The notes beneath the pieces were generated by a model that worked only from the letters and a program-made list of their open reading frames with translations, made no database searches and was not told the DNA's origin. A DNA stretch of 64,000 nt, taken from contig NZ_BAKX01000007.1 of the NCBI RefSeq assembly GCF_000614585.1, positions 29,898 through 93,897 on the forward strand, given 5' to 3'. Origin of the DNA: Porphyromonas gingivicanis JCM 15907 (GTDB lineage: Bacteria; Bacteroidota; Bacteroidia; Bacteroidales; Porphyromonadaceae). The position numbers and the translations under genes are program-made. Below, one piece after another: positions 45,779 to 59,231 of this stretch (within the stretch, counting starts at the first letter, position 1; each line of letters opens with the position of its first letter).

Positions 45779-47286
45779 ATGGAAGTGGAAAAAAATATCT
45801 TGTCCGAAGCTGATGTTACAGCAGAAAAATCTACTGACGAACGCTTCTCTTTGGTAGCAAAGACCCTTGCAGGATTGGAAGAGGTGTTGGCGCAGGAATT
45901 ACGCCAATTAGGTGCTCGGAAAGTAGTTGTGGGTCGGCGTATGGTGAGCTTTGAGGGCAATAAAGAGCTACTCTACAAAGCTAATTTTCATCTTCGTACA
46001 GCACTTCGCATCTTGAAACCAATCTATGAGTTTCAATGTACTCATGTGGAGCAACTCTATGATGAGCTTTCCCACTTCAATTGGATGCGTTATCTACGTG
46101 TAGACCAAACTTTCTTGATAGACCCAGTGGTCTATTCGGAGTTTTTTACGAATAGTCGTTATGTAAGTTACCGTGTAAAAGATGCTGTTGCCGATTTTTT
46201 CAAGCAGTATCATCCTGAGGGATTGCGCCCTTCGGTATCGACTACATCTCCTCATGTACGTTTCAATATACATATTGCTGGGCGTAATGTAACTTTATCA
46301 ATAGATAGTTCTGGAGAGAGTCTCCATAAAAGAGGTTATAAGGTACGTCAGACACCTGCGCCTATCAATGAGGTATTGGCAGCAGGTATATTGCTCAAAG
46401 CAGGTTGGAATGGTTCGTGCGACTTGATTGACCCTATGTGTGGCTCAGGTACTTTCTTGATAGAAGCGGCTCTTATAGCTCGTAATATAGCTCCTGCTAC
46501 GTGGCGTAAGAGTTTTGCCTTTGAAGAGTGGCGTGATTTTGATCCCATACTCTGGCGTTCTATACGAGAAGATATTTCACAAGAGATTCCTTTTCAACAC
46601 CACATATATGGAAGTGATATAGCTTCGGATGCCATTGCTGTGGCACAAAGCAATATCAAACATACAGGTTTATCTTCTGATATTACCCTCGAAAGGATTA
46701 GTATGGAGGAGCGTGAGGGACCTGAACAATCCTCTTGGTAGTTATCAATCCACCCTATGGAGAGCGACTTAATCGCTTTGACATGGAGCGTCTTTATGGT
46801 ATGATTGGTACACAGCTCAAACATAAGTATACAGGGTCTAAGGTATGGATTATAGCTCCTCGTCAGTCTTTTTATAGTGCTATTGCTTTGCGCCATTCTT
46901 CCAAAGAGATACTTTTCAATGGAGATATTGAGTGCGAGCTAAGAAGCTATGATCTTTTTGCGGGCAAGCGAGAAGATTTTAAGCGAGGAGTTACCAATCA
47001 GAAAGAGCCTTATAAAGGTAAGAGAGACTTACGAAAAGAGGGAGAAAAGCCACGCTTTTCTGATGCTAAGAAAGAGCGTAAACCTTTTGAAAAGAGGGAG
47101 AGTAAAGCTCCTTATCCCAAGAGAGAGGAGGGGCAATCTTACCAAGAAGAAACAACAATGCCTCGTAGAAGGGCTCGTATAGGCGAGCGTAAATCTTTTG
47201 AAGCGTTGCCCCGAACACGTTTTGCTCAAGAGGAGCGACGTCGTAAAGGACGAGCTATACAAGTATTTGAAGAAGGTGATAATTAA
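45779..47286 (+). CDS. THUMP-domain RNA methyltransferase, frameshifted
   Basis: This is a predicted SAM-dependent rRNA or tRNA guanine-N2 methyltransferase, like the N-terminal half of RlmL. The N-terminal THUMP domain (LVAKTLAGLEEVLAQELRQLG) is followed by a class I methyltransferase with LIDPMCGSGTFLIEAALIA, the SAM site, and the catalytic NPPY motif in VVINPPYGERL. The break near 46737 is one base; repaired, it reads SSLVVINPPYGER and gives 502 residues. The C-terminal 130 residues are an extremely basic, Lys/Arg/Glu-rich tail without fold (KREESK-type repeats), probably for RNA binding. Confidence 0.9.
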
Positions 47287-47321
47287 ACAAAGTACAAGAT
47301 AGATTCAACATTATATTTGCT

Positions 47322-49537
<2,216 letters not shown>

Positions 49538-49605
49538 CTTTCTCTTATTATACTTTCTACAAAGAACCATTCTAAAACAACGAGGAATATAAGTTTACTG
49601 AAATT

Positions 49606-50917
49606 ATGGAGGACAAACGCACTTCAGGACGTCTTAACGTCTTACTATTAGGCTCTGGAGGGAGAGAGAGTGCCATGGCTTGGAAGCTCTCTTGTAGTCC
49701 GCATCTTGAGCTATTATTTATAGCTCCGGGCAATGGAGGTACAGAGCAGTACGGGACAAATGTACCCGACTTAAATATAAAAGATTTCGAGGCCGTAGGG
49801 CGTTTCGTTATTCAGCATGGCATAGATCTATTGGTTGTGGGTCCTGAAGATCCATTGGTAGAGGGCATTGCGACTATTTCGAAGAACGCAGAGAACTATT
49901 CACCCACTTACTTGTAGTAGGACCTAATGCTTCGGGCGCTCGTCTGGAGGGGAGTAAAGACTTTAGTAAAGCCTTTATGATGCGTAACCAAATCCCCACA
50001 GCTCTCTATCAATCTTTTGCTGCAGACGAAAGGCTGAGGCATTAGCATTTCTTGAAACGCTTCGTCCCCCTTACGTACTCAAAGCAGATGGTTTGGCAGC
50101 AGGCAAGGGAGTACTCATCGTACCGACAATAGAAGAGGCTGCTAATGCTTTTAACGACCTTGCAGAAGGTACTTGGGGTAGTAAGGGACAACGCATTGTC
50201 ATCGAGGAGTTTTTGCAGGGCATCGAGTGTTCTGTTTTCGTAGCTACCGATGGCAAGGACTATAAGATACTTCCCATAGCGAAAGACTATAAAAGGGTAG
50301 GCGACGGAGATACGGGCCCCAATACGGGGGGTATGGGTTCGGTAAGTCCTGTGCCTTTTGTAGATGATGCCTTTATGAAGAAGGTTACCGAAAGAATCGT
50401 AGAGCCTACACTCCAAGGATTACAAAAGGAAGGTATCTCTTACAAGGGCTTCATCTTTTTAGGGCTTATGAATGTCGAGGGTAATCCTTATGTTATTGAG
50501 TATAATTGTCGCTTGGGAGACCCCGAAACAGAAGTGGTTATGCTGCGTATAGAAAGTGACTTTTTGCTCCTTCTCAAGAGTATGGCAAATGGTTCACTCA
50601 AAGAGTATCAACTCGAAGAAGACCCTCGAACGGCTGTTTCCGTTATGCTGGTCTCTCGAGGTTACCCGGGTAGTTATATCAAAGGGTATGAAATGACACT
50701 TCCTGAGCCTACGTTCGAGACACAATTATTCCATGCAGGCACGGCAATTACCGATGGTAAATTAGTTACTTCAGGTGGTAGGGTATTGGCTGTTAGTTCG
50801 TATGGCAACAGCCTCGAAGAGGCTCTTAATAGAAGTTATACAGTAGCCCAACAAGTACTCTTTGAGGGCAAAAACTATCGTCATGATATAGGCAAAGATC
50901 TTTTGCTCGATAGCTAA
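49606..50917 (+). CDS. purD: Phosphoribosylamine-glycine ligase, two frameshifts
   Basis: PurD makes GAR from phosphoribosylamine, glycine and ATP in purine synthesis. The N-terminus has [17 protein letters not shown], a single-letter variant of the family's G-x-G-G-R-E-H-A. Mid-gene is [23 protein letters not shown], then the ATP-grasp [15 protein letters not shown], and [16 protein letters not shown] near the C-terminus. Two single-base losses, near 49872 and 50031, divide it into three frames. Repaired, it gives 437 residues. Both breaks are most simply sequence errors in an essential pathway gene. Confidence 0.94.
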
Positions 50918-50969
50918 TCTTACAGACTATTGTCCCTATCCTTCTCTAACCTAAAGCATAGGCAGGGGG

Positions 50970-52034
50970 ATGGATAGGGATACTTTCTTTTTTGTTCGCT
51001 CCTTTCTCCTCTTCTCTATTGTGAAAAGGCATTCGATATTCTCTAAGAAACGCCCTTACGACCGCTCTCTTTTTTGGATAGCCTTGCTCTTTCTGAGCGC
51101 ACTCTTCCTGATGCGTTCTTCTTATCCACTGCCTGTTCTTAGTCAAGGGTATTTTTTAGATCTCTACCCTCTTCTACCCTCTTCTTTCGCCCCTACGGTA
51201 ACTCTCTTTCTTTTCTTAGTAGGTTTGCTTGTGGTGCGAGTTACTTCCAATGTTTATGTACTGGACGATGAGGATGAGCGAAGTAAGGCTACTTTACTTT
51301 CGCTCTTGCTTTTTTTTCTTTTTCCTCTTTCCTTCGGCTCTCACCCTGCCCTCTCGGCAATTCCTTTTTGGGGTCTTGCGCATTATACGCTCTATGCCTC
51401 TTATCGAGAGAAGAATGCCCCTTTTGAGATAACCGACTGTGCTATTGCCCTTTCGTTAGCTACAATTGTTTGGCCACCCTCTATCCTTTTGGTGCCAATA
51501 ATGCTCTTTAATATCATAGACTTGCAGGCTTTTTCGGGGCGTAACTTGTTGGCATTTCTCTTTGGATATATCGCTCCATTTCTGCTCTTGGCTACTATTC
51601 TCGTTATGGGTGGATGGCAAAGTGCTTTTCTCGTTTCCTTAGAGCCGATGGTACAGCTACAACCTATTGTTTATATTGACTATCTGCCCAGTAGAGTCTT
51701 ATTTTTAGGTGGAGGTGTATTACTACTACTCTACCTATGGGGTATAGCAGGTGCTATGATGCACCTCTCCAAAAAGAAAGTAAAAGTGCTACAACTGACG
51801 GCCACTCTTATGCGAACTCTATTTTTGCTTTTGGGCGGATGCCTCTTTACACAGCACTTAGAGGGCTTTTTATTGCTAATGATTTTGCCCACAGCACTGC
51901 TTCTCTCGGGTGTTATACAGCGCAAGAGGCTCTTCAACATCTTGATAATACTTCTCATGATAGTAATCCTTGCTCTTTGGAGCTGGCTTTATTATCCTCA
52001 TTTTACCCAATTATTCCACCAATCTGCTATATAG
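50970..52034 (+). CDS. Multi-pass membrane protein, DUF6427-like
   Basis: This 354-residue protein has about ten hydrophobic helices separated by short loops. Resemblance to the Bacteroidota DUF6427 proteins, which often lie near purine genes or polA, is by layout only. The stop codon at 52032-52034 precedes the polA start by one base, so translation is coupled. A GTG further in (about 51018) is an alternative start. The function is not known. Confidence 0.6.
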   Translation: MDRDTFFFVRSFLLFSIVKRHSIFSKKRPYDRSLFWIALLFLSALFLMRSSYPLPVLSQGYFLDLYPLLPSSFAPTVTLFLFLVGLLVVRVTSNVYVLDDEDERSKATLLSLLLFFLFPLSFGSHPALSAIPFWGLAHYTLYASYREKNAPFEITDCAIALSLATIVWPPSILLVPIMLFNIIDLQAFSGRNLLAFLFGYIAPFLLLATILVMGGWQSAFLVSLEPMVQLQPIVYIDYLPSRVLFLGGGVLLLLYLWGIAGAMMHLSKKKVKVLQLTATLMRTLFLLLGGCLFTQHLEGFLLLMILPTALLLSGVIQRKRLFNILIILLMIVILALWSWLYYPHFTQLFHQSAI

Positions 52035-52035
52035 T

Positions 52036-54851
52036 ATGTCTGCTCAACGGCTCTTCCTCTTAGACGCTTATGCGCTTATTTTCCGCTCTTACTATGCCTT
52101 TATCCGCTCGCCCCGTATCAACTCTAAGGGGATTAACACGAGTGCCCTTTTTGGTTTTACTCTGAGTTTATTAGACATTATAGAGAAGGAAAAACCCGAT
52201 TACTTGGCGGTTGTCTTCGACCCCCCAGGAGGTTCTTTCCGACATGAGGAGTACCCCGAATACAAGGCACAGAGAGATGAAACGCCAGAGGGTATTATTT
52301 GGGCTGTGCCAGAGATAAAGAAACTGCTCGAAGCTATGGCTATCCCGACGGTTGAAGTGCCTCGTTACGAAGCGGACGATGTGATTGGAGCGTTGGCTCA
52401 CCGAGCCGAAAAGGAGGGATACGATGTCTATATGGTAACCCCAGATAAAGACTATGCCCAGTTGGTTACCGACCGATGTCGCATATACCGACCTTCTACC
52501 AAGGGGTACGAACTATGGGGTCCGCAGGAAGTATGCACCAAATTTGAGCTGAACCATACTCATCAGGTGATAGACTACTTGGGCTTAGTGGGCGATAGTG
52601 CCGATAATATACCCGGTTGTAAGGGCATCGGTCCTAAAACCGCCTCGGAACTGCTCCGCTCGTATGGTTCTATCGAGGAGATATACAATAACATAGCATT
52701 GCTAAAGACAGGTACTCGCAGCAAATTGGAAGAACACAAAGAGATTACCCTACTCTCTCGATACCTTGCAACCATCTGTACCGATGTACCGATAGATCTA
52801 CCCATCGCTTCTTTGGTACGTAAGCAACCGCACACAACGCTTGTACAACGCCTTTTCGAGGAGTATGAGTTCCGCTCATTGGCGAAACGTATAGATGTTT
52901 TGGCACACGAATCCAGCAACGGAGAGCTACTCTTTTTGATGCTTCCGATACATCAGCTCCCCCTTTAACAGAGGAGTCTATTGAGCTAAAGAGCGCAGAA
53001 ATAGACCTTTTTGACTTAGGTATGGGGCAGGAGGAAGCTCCTAAAAAAAGATTGGCAGACATCCCCCATCACTATACCATCGTTACTACCGAGGAACAGC
53101 GTACTGCTCTTTGGAAGCGACTCAGCACCGTTCAGTACTTTGCCTTCGATACCGAGACCGACGGACTCGATGCTATGAGTTGCTCCATAGTAGGGGCATC
53201 TTTCGCTCCTGCCGAGGGAGAGGCATATTTCCTACCCTTACCACCTGATGAGGCTACTGTGCGTGAGTGGCTTGCTCCACTTCGTACCCTTATGCAGGAG
53301 TCTACAATACTCAAAATAGCACAGAATGCTAAGTTCGACCTCAAAGTACTGAGCCGTTATGGGGTTAATGAGGTAACATCGCTTTTCGATACCCTTTTGG
53401 CGCACTATCTGATAGCCCCCGAACGTCCGCACAACTTGGATTCGCTCGCCGAGCAATATTTATCCTACACTCCTATAGCCTATGAGGAACTTGCTTCGCA
53501 GAAGAAATTCGACTTGCGCCAAGATGTGCCCTTGGATTTGCTGGCAGACTATGCTTCGGAAGATGCCGACGTGGCACTCCGACTCTACCCTATCTTGCGT
53601 GATGAGCTACAACGTTTAGGCATGAAGACCCTCTTTGAGGAGGTCGAAATGCCCCTTTTGCAAGTACTGCAACGTATGGAGGAGCGAGGCGTACGCTTAG
53701 ATACCGACCGCCTTTTGGAAGTAGCTAAGGGGTTGGAAGAGGAGATGAAAAAGCTCGAAGAAACCATCTATACCGAAGCGGAACAGCCTTTCAACATCAG
53801 CAGTCCCAAGCAGGTCGGAGAGATACTCTTCGAGAAAATGAAGATCAGCAGTCGTCCCCGAAAGACTAAGGGAGGAGGCTATGCCACGGGCGAAGAGATC
53901 CTCCTGCAGTATGCCAGCGAACATCCGATTGTACAGCATATATTGGACTATCGAGGCGTAAAGAAACTTATGAGTACTTACATAGAGGCTTTGCCTACGC
54001 TACTCTATCCCGATGGCAAGTTGCACACCTCGTTCAACCAAGCGGTAGCGGCTACGGGTCGCCTCTCAAGTAGCAATCCGAACCTGCAAAATATACCGAT
54101 TCGCTCTGCCGTGGGGCAGGAGATTCGCTCCGCTTTAGTACCCGATAGCGATGAATACCTCTTCTTGAGTGCCGACTATTCGCAGATAGAACTCCGCCTT
54201 TTGGCGCATCTAAGCGAAGATGAGCACTTGATAGATGCTTTCTGTCGAGGCGAAGATATTCACCGCACCACCGCTGCCCGCATCTACAAGGTAGCTCTCG
54301 AAGAGGTTACCCCCTTACAGCGTTCGTTCGCCAAGACTGCCAACTTTGGCATCATCTATGGTATCTCTGCTTTCGGACTAAGCCAGCGACTGCACATCCC
54401 CCCGAAAGAGGCACAGAGTTTGATTGATAGCTACTTTGCCTCCTATCCCTCGATAAAGGCGTTTATAGAGCGTTGTATAGAGCAGGCACGAAATAAGGGA
54501 TATGCCGAGACCATTATGGGTCGTCGTCGTTACCTGCCCGACATCAATAGTCGCACTGCAACGGTACGCTCGTTTGCAGAGCGCAATGCCGTCAATGCTC
54601 CCATACAGGGTACAGCTGCCGACTTGATAAAAATAGCTATGGTGCGTATTGATAAAGCTCTTCGGACGAAGCAAATGAAGAGTCGCATGATACTCCAAGT
54701 ACACGATGAACTGAACTTCGATGCCCATCGTTCCGAAATAGAGGAGCTTACCCACTTGGTACACCACGAAATGACGCATGCTATGGAGGGGTTACGAGTA
54801 CCTTTGGAGGTGGAGATTGGGGTAGGAGCTAACTGGTTAGAAGCCCACTGA
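52036..54851 (+). CDS. polA: DNA polymerase I, frameshifted
   Basis: This polymerase has roles in Okazaki-fragment maturation and repair. The N-terminal 5' nuclease has EYPEYKAQRDETPEGI, YEADDVIGALA and TPDKDYAQLV. The central 3'-5' exonuclease has FAFDTETDGLD, NAKFDLKVL and YASEDADVAL, so all three Exo motifs keep their acidic residues and proofreading should be active. The polymerase domain has SADYSQIELRLLAHLSEDEH (motif A), RSFAKTANFGIIYGI (motif B) and LQVHDELNFD (motif C). The break near 52920, in the linker between nuclease and exonuclease, is repaired by one base (SNGRATLFDASD), giving 938 residues. Confidence 0.96.
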
Positions 54852-54966
54852 TAGCGCCTTTGCTCCGTTCGTATATCTGTTTCCTTATACCTTTGGCTAC
54901 GTTGAGAGCCTACGAATAAGCCCTTTTGTAAGCACTTTATAGAACCCAATAGGAGACCTAAAAAGA

Positions 54967-54999
54967 AATCCCTCACATTGATTGTCGGTGTGAGGGATT
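54967..54999 (+). terminator. Perfect 11-bp hairpin after polA
   Basis: AATCCCTCACA (54967-54977) and TGTGAGGGATT (54989-54999) pair perfectly around an 11-base loop, 116 bases past the polA stop. There is no T run, so intrinsic termination is uncertain. Confidence 0.5.
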
Positions 55000-55049
55000 G
55001 TTGTAAGATAAGTACGCTTCTGTGCTTACTTTTCGGTAGAGCGTTGCTG

Positions 55050-55215
55050 TGTTTCAAAAGGTATAACCCTTTCGTTTGTTTGCACGGATGGTTTTGCAAG
55101 TTTGCACGGACCTTTTAGGCAAAAGGGTTAATGGTTTGCCGAAATAGGGTTGTACCTTTCTTCGACTACCCTCTGTGTATGGGGGGTAAAACGAAAAGTA
55201 CAATGGTGTAGTGTT
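55050..55215. repeat. Longest copy of the dispersed intergenic repeat
   Basis: It contains AAAAGGTATAACCCTTTC, GTTTGCACGGATGGTTT, a second GTTTGCACGGA, the exact AAAAGGGTTAATGGTT and ACGAAAAGTACAATGGTG. It marks host sequence just before the prophage. Confidence 0.55.
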
Positions 55216-55901
55216 AGGATTGTTGGCTTAAATGTTTGATATATCGATAGTTAAACACGAAAAATAAGGATAAGGAGAGAGAAACGAAAAGTACATTTCG
55301 CTTTAAGTCACTTGAAATTGACTTTAATTTTTCGGTGAAGTGTTTAGCAGGTGTTTAAGTGCTACTTTAAGCACGCTTTAATTGGGTTGCATTCGCAGCC
55401 CTTTTTTTGTGCCTTTTCTTCTCGTTTTTGCGCTTTCTTGGTAGTTTGTATAGGGTTACGGCTTAGAATGCCACAGATGGCTTATATACAAGCGTTATAG
55501 CGGTTTGTTGGGTAGAGTTTAGTGTCTCTTGGAGGATATATTCCCTCTTTCTGTTTAGAGCATGTTTAGTACCACTTAAACAGCCGTTTATTGGGTGTTA
55601 AATGAATGGCAAGAAAAGAGAGAAAATATCCTCTTCTTTTCTCTTTTTCGGTTTTTCTTGAATCTCTAAAAAAGCCGTGATTTTTAGTAATGGGGTTTTA
55701 ATGGAGTTTCTATTGGGGTTTCAAGTTGATAACCCTAAAACAAATGAACTATATGGCAAAAAGACTTTTCATTTGTTAGAATATGGGGTAAAATAAAGAG
55801 AATAACACCCCATATTTCTATATATAATATCTCCTTGTTTTGTTTAAGTTGTTGATAGATAGGGATATGTGGATATTCTTTGAAAGAATGTATTTTTGAG
55901 A
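55216..55901. other. Left-end non-coding region of the prophage
   Basis: AT-rich gene-free stretch next to the leftward repressor. GTTTAAGTGCTACTTTAAGC (55353-55372) and GTTTAGTACCACTTAAAC (55564-55581) are near-palindromic relatives of TGTTTAAGT-N3-ACTTAAACA about 210 bases apart. They are candidate transposase-end or repressor sites. The exact left end cannot be placed. Confidence 0.45.
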
Positions 55902-56567
55902 TTATTCTGCTCGTATTATCCCCAAAACAATAGCAATACGATATATATACTCTTTGTTCAACTCAAATGGGGGGTATTTGGGGTTTTCTGAGACTAACTT
56001 GAGAGTGTTATCAGTTGCTCCAGGAAATACTTGTTTTACAATAGATCCTTGTTCTGTGTCTAAGACATAAGTTTTCCCCCACTGAAACCAGATTCCATCC
56101 CCATAAACATTACGACAGGCAATTAAATCTCCCGACTCATATCTCGGACTCATTGAGTCGCCTTTCACAGCGATTAGAAAGTCAGCATCCTTAAACATCG
56201 GAACAATGTAGCGTTCGCAATCATATTCCATTATAGGGTCATATCCACCATCCAAAGTGCCTGCCCATGCTCCAATTGGAATGAGAGGAATTCCTTCATT
56301 CGGATTTGTGGTAGGAGTTATTGATACTGATTTACTGAAAGCCTCTCCGACTCCGTTTATAAGCCAATTCAAAGATAAATCTTCAATTGTGGATATTCTT
56401 TGTATTACCTCAAACGATGGAGCACTCTTTCTGCCAGACACGATGTTATTTATGACGGTAGGAGCTATTCCACAGGCGTCTGCAAAAGACTTTTGTACCC
56501 CGTTATAGCGTTCTCGTATTATAAAGTCAATTCTTTCGTTTATAGTGTTTGTTTTTGTCATACACAA
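55902..56567 (-). CDS. Phage repressor, HTH plus S24 peptidase-like domain
   Basis: This 221-residue regulator has an XRE helix-turn-helix at residues about 26-50 (KSFADACGIAPTVINNIVSG). The LexA/CI-type S24 domain has candidate catalytic Ser138 in VKGDSMSPRYESGDLIA and Lys178 in SIVKQVFPG, so RecA-stimulated self-cleavage and SOS induction are plausible. A start six bases downstream (MTKT) is possible. It is transcribed away from the early gene at 56663, and the gap holds a promoter with an overlapping inverted repeat. Confidence 0.9.
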   Translation of the reverse strand: MCMTKTNTINERIDFIIRERYNGVQKSFADACGIAPTVINNIVSGRKSAPSFEVIQRISTIEDLSLNWLINGVGEAFSKSVSITPTTNPNEGIPLIPIGAWAGTLDGGYDPIMEYDCERYIVPMFKDADFLIAVKGDSMSPRYESGDLIACRNVYGDGIWFQWGKTYVLDTEQGSIVKQVFPGATDNTLKLVSENPKYPPFELNKEYIYRIAIVLGIIRAE

Positions 56568-56584
56568 TTAAAATCCACATTTGA

Positions 56585-56616
56585 TTTGCATAATTCACAA
56601 AAGTGTATTACTTTTG
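56585..56616 (+). promoter_or_regulatory. Early phage promoter with overlapping operator
   Basis: TTTG (56585-56588), 20 bases, TACTTTTG (56609-56616). The perfect inverted repeat CAAAAGT-N5-ACTTTTG (56598-56616) covers the -7 box, as expected for a repressor operator. Confidence 0.55.
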
Positions 56617-56662
56617 CGCTGTACCAATAACAACAAAGTAAAACAAAAGTACAAAAACAACT

Positions 56663-57022
56663 ATGAGTGTAATTCGGAAGATTAAGTACACACATGACAT
56701 ACGAGATGGAATAATCCGCTCTTTAGGATGTAGTGTAGAAATGGTGCGTCGCTCTTTGGACTATACGAAAGATACCGCTCTTGCTCGTGCCATACGTAAA
56801 GAAGCTCTACAAATGGGAGCCAGTGAGTTGGTAATAGCAGATGCCAGCGAGGTGTTTGTAAAAGAGGGGGACAAGCTCATACAATACGGTAAAGAGCAAA
56901 TGACTGTTATCGACTTAAAACATGGCATTGTACGGATTTATCAGGGAGTAGAGCTTCTTATTGAAAAGGAGTTGCCATCGCTAAAATCATTAAATGAATT
57001 GTTGAACAGGAACAACGATTAG
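56663..57022 (+). CDS. Early phage regulator-like protein
   Basis: This 119-residue protein occupies the position of Mu Ner, between repressor and transposase. The first 55 residues form a basic helical region (YTHDIRDGIIRSLGCSVEMVRRSLDYTKDTALARAIRKEA in pieces) that could be a DNA-binding helix-turn-helix. The rest is mixed alpha/beta without a known motif. Its start is 46 bases after a phylum-type promoter, and it ends four bases before the transposase gene. The function is inferred from position. Confidence 0.65.
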   Translation: MSVIRKIKYTHDIRDGIIRSLGCSVEMVRRSLDYTKDTALARAIRKEALQMGASELVIADASEVFVKEGDKLIQYGKEQMTVIDLKHGIVRIYQGVELLIEKELPSLKSLNELLNRNND

Positions 57023-57026
57023 TGAT

Positions 57027-59044
57027 ATGGAACGTGTGGGGCTAACCTTATGTATAAGTTTTGAGGAACTTGTAAGTGGTGGTATTACAACCCCCTCTGG
57101 GATTAAGAATTTAATTCATAGGGGTCAAGTGCGTCGTGTACGTCGAGCCTGCAAGGATACCCCTGCGTTGTACGATGTAGAGAGCTTTCCCCAGCGTTAT
57201 AAGGTAAAGATTTATGAGCGTTTTCCTGATGCTCAAGAGAGGGAGCAAAGTAAGCCTTTTGTGGATGAGATAGAGAAGAATGCTCAGGCGGAGCATTACT
57301 ATAAGCAGTACACGTTTGACGATGGCAGGCATCTACCTGAAACCAAACAGGGAGAGTACACGGCTAATTGTTCGGTGCTGGATGCTTTTCGTCGCAAAAT
57401 AGAGATCGCAGACGGCAGGCGCATCAGTCAAGCCCAGCCGAAATTACCTCGAGGGGAGTTCTGGGAGCGTGCTGCATTGGCTTTACCTCGTATCTCTGAT
57501 AAGTGGGCGCACCGCTTGCCCAGCAACCCTCGAAGTTTACAACGCAAGTACAACGAGTATCAGCGTGATGGGTTTATCGTGATGATCTCGGGCAAGTTTC
57601 GCAACAACAGTGCTGCGAAGATTGACAGCGACGAGAAAGAAGATATTCTCCTTGCCATCCTGGCGCATCACAACAACATCGACGATACGAAGGTGGCTAA
57701 GGAGTACAACCAGCAGGCTCGAAAGCTGGGCTGGCAAGAGATAACCGCAGGCACCGTATCCTATTGGCGCAAGAAAAATCAGCAGGCAGCCGATTATGGG
57801 AACTTGGGCGAGACGAAGTACAACCTTTGGAATACACAGACCATCAACCGACGCAAGCCGAGTGTCCCCTTCCTCTACTGGAGTGTGGATGGCTGGACGG
57901 TGGAGTTGCTCTACCAGTCGGAGCGAGAAGGGAGAGATGGTCGCAAGGAGATCATTTACCATAAACGTATGACCATGGTGGTAGTGCTCGACCCCTCGTG
58001 TATGTACCTATCGGCATCGCTATCGGCAATCATGAGTCTAAAGACCTTATTCGTGAAGCTCTACGAGATGCCCTCAAGCATGGCGAGGAGCTGGCAGGCG
58101 AGATGCTACGAGTACATCAAATACAATGCGACCACTATGCGCTTGATGTAAAACTCAAGGGCGAGTTGGCAACCACTTACAAGACAGCAGGCGAGCATTT
58201 GACTCCAGCACGAGTACGCAACGCAAGGGGCAAGATTGTAGAGCAGTACTTTAATCGTCTACGACAAGAGTATTGCCAAATCTGTATGAACTATGCGGGT
58301 AAAGGGGTTACGAGCGACCCCAAGCATCAACCCAACGCAGACGCTATGAATGCCCTGCGCAAGTATTACCCAACCGAGCGGGAGGTGGTGCGGCAGATTA
58401 GAACTATGATGCTGGAAGAACGCAGAAGTAAGCAGGAGCAGTTCCATCTTCTTTTGGACAAGTTGCCTGCTAAAGATAGGCTAAAGATGGACAAAGAGCT
58501 CTTCTTGTTGGAGTTCGGCGAGACCTCGAAGTTTACCAACCGACTTACGCATGACGGCTTTAAGCCTACTCTGCTTGGTATAAAACGCAATTATGACACG
58601 ATGGATGTGCGCTTTAGGGATTATAAGATGTGGGACTGGACTACGAAGTATGACCCCGACGATATGAGTCAAGTGCTTGTGGTATCGGCAGAGGGCGACT
58701 GTCGCTTCCTACTGGACGAAAAGCCTCAAGTTGCGATGGCTCTTTATGATCAAGAGGAGGGCGAGGCGGCGCACAGAGCAAGGGTAGATGCCTACAATAA
58801 AGAGCTACGAGAAAAAGCCAAGAGGCGACTGGAAAAGGCGCACGACACGGTAGCTCGACTTTTAGACCCCGAACGAGACCTGCATGGATTGCTCAGTCAT
58901 ACTTGCTTGCTCAATAGCAGGGGTAAGCACAAAGACCAGCGAAGTCAAGAGCAGGAACTTTTGGGAGTAGAAGAAGTAGAATTTGAAGAGGTAACAGAAG
59001 AGCCCACAGCTCGGAAGAAGAGAGCCCGTTGGAGCAACTTTTAG
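57027..59044 (+). CDS. Mu-like transposase MuA, frameshifted
   Basis: This is a DDE-type transposase for replicative transposition. The N-terminal 250 residues are DNA-binding helical domains (TTPSGIKNLIHRGQVRRV; then a Bacteroidota-type linker). The catalytic core has the first Asp in YWSVDGWTVELLY, a second Asp in IQCDHYAL and a Glu candidate in ARGKIVEQYFNRL. A C-terminal acidic/basic tail follows (KRARWSNF). The frame breaks near 58000 in the stretch LDPS-VYVPIGIAIGNHESK; one added base joins the parts into 672 residues. It precedes a gap holding a two-copy repeat. Confidence 0.88.
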
Positions 59045-59076
59045 AGGAGTGTAAAAAAGCATTATACCTCCGAGTA

Positions 59077-59116
59077 AAAAGGTATATAGGTTTTCGGCAA
59101 AAGGTATATAGGTTTT
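59077..59116. repeat. Two copies of an 18-base word between MuA and the next gene
   Basis: AAAAGGTATATAGGTTTT occurs at 59077-59094 and 59099-59116, separated by CGGC. The words resemble the AAAAGGTAYRATGGTT family found in host intergenic regions. Confidence 0.75.
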
Positions 59117-59231
59117 TATAACGCCCTTTAGAGGGGCATTAAACGACGATTAAAGGGTGGTTAAATACGGGTCGTCGTCCCCTGCAAAATCTGTGGGGGG
59201 AAAGGGGGGAGTATAAACAAAGAATAGGATT

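Noticed and set aside
47312..47319. TATATTTG as promoter of the DPP IV gene
   Set aside because: It lies only two bases before the start codon. A transcript from it would begin inside the coding region, so it is probably coincidental or serves something else.
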